This document shows positions 63,122 to 64,000 of a stretch of 64,000 nucleotides of DNA, piece after piece. A program made the translations under genes and the position numbers. The stretch covers positions 2,914,001-2,978,000 of the forward strand of contig NC_056048.1 in assembly GCF_004379255.2 (NCBI RefSeq). Reading direction: 5' to 3'. The notes beneath the pieces were generated by a model that ran no database searches, was not told the DNA's origin, and saw only the letters and a program-made list of their open reading frames with translations. The DNA is from Salvia splendens (lineage: Eukaryota > Streptophyta > Magnoliopsida > Lamiales > Lamiaceae). The first letter of the stretch is position 1, and every line of letters starts with the position of its first letter.

Positions 63122-64000
63122 AGCAACTGGTTATTTAATTTAGGATTTTTTTTGTTTTTATTTTTATATAGTTTTCTAACATTTTATTTTTTGTTTCAGA
63201 GTTGTAGCTAGAAGACTAAGTCGAGCCAACGACTTTAAACAAAGGCGCTAGTTGGGAGGCAACCCAATGAGTTTTTAGTTTTTTTTATTTTCTCTTAATA
63301 AATCGAGGGTTTTGTTCGCTCAATTCTTTCCTTCGATGTATTTTTATGAATTGAGTATTTTGTTTTCTTTTTGTTGTTTTATTTTTTCTTTTTGTAGGAG
63401 CAACATGGAGATAGGATTCACATTCGAGCTTATGAGGAAGCACACCTACAAAGGAAAATACACCCACCCACCCACCCACCCGAATGCACTATGGATATCA
63501 CGCCAAGTTTGGGGGAGTCTTCTTTCCCTTTACTTTATATGTTCTTCTTTGCTTACATTGAGGACAATGTAGCATTCAAGTGTGGGGGGATTGTGAATGA
63601 TTTTTATGCATTAGGCATGTTTTTTGGGTGTATTGCATGCTAAAGTGTTGTGAATCATGTAATTGACGGGTGCATGCTAGATCTTTGGCTTTCTGGTTGG
63701 GAAATCTTGCTTGATCTTACTTGATCTTACTTGATCTTACTTGATCTTTGAAGCTTAGGATGGATAGAATTTGTGCATGAATTTATTTGAAAGAGCATGT
63801 TGTGATTACATCCGATTTCTTGAGTTGAGGAGAGTATGAAAGTCATATGTCTTGTGGAAATTATCTTGAATTGATTTGTTTTATCGAGTTGCGTGCTTGT
63901 ATTCATTTGTATGAACGATATGGGAGGATAAGGCACTAGGATGAACTCTATGGCCAAATGATCACATGCCTAGTCCTACACATGATCCCCTAGAAGCCAC
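63122..64000 (+). mobile_element. Internal region of the Athila-like element (continues past the window)
   Basis: No gag frame follows the primer site. Instead gcgctagttgggaggcaacc (near 63244), tttgggggagtcttc and gaggacaatgtagcattcaa then tgtgggggg (63560-63590) appear. These are strings usually found far downstream in Athila-type elements, so most of the internal region has been deleted. A cacc repeat lies at 63460-63480 and an acttgatctt tandem near 63712-63750. Confidence 0.65.

Overview
The window is nuclear DNA of a flowering plant. The evidence is GT-AG spliced genes of plant-only families, plant LTR retrotransposons, Stowaway, Harbinger, hAT and Mutator elements, a tRNA-type SINE and AT-rich spacers. 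A eudicot of the asterid type is likely, perhaps Lamiales, but that is an impression from repeat style and I cannot test it here.

Host genes are few. From left to right they are: a PHOS32/34-type universal stress protein (11612-14344, +); a short B-box protein of the BBX28/29 type (16678-17019, -); a compact GARP/HHO (NIGT1-type) transcription factor in four exons (21414-22383, +); a complete seven-exon G-type lectin S-receptor-like kinase (23622-26636, +); and a second S-receptor-like kinase (49450-51807, +) whose ectodomain has lost the lectin and S-locus domains. A tandem duplicate of that second kinase begins at 52985 and breaks off at 55576, where a retrotransposon interrupts it.

The rest is mobile DNA. 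A Mutator-like foldback element lies at 465-1588. A very young, non-autonomous Ty3/gypsy element (3005-10334) has LTRs that look identical, a gag gene, almost no pol, and a spliced antisense gene that looks intact. PIF/Harbinger elements appear in four forms: a MITE (10849-11355), a pseudogenised transposase copy (27205-29106), a copy with an intact transposase ORF (to 49169), and a copy with only the broken Myb-like ORF (about 53766-55358). Two hAT elements have 8-bp target duplications (18337-19095, 31920-32840), and a SINE has a 16-bp duplication (26898-27158).

The most unusual region is 33595-45621. Five inverted-repeat elements lie end to end, separated only by pure TA-repeat tracts, and the whole series appears to sit inside a single Helitron-like copy. 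Each family in the series has its own densely repeated short motif, and some elements carry gene-like fragments. The right end (55577-64000) is a four-level nest: the S-kinase duplicate is broken by a chromovirus, which is broken by an Athila-like element, whose LTR is broken by a 3.1-kb solo LTR.
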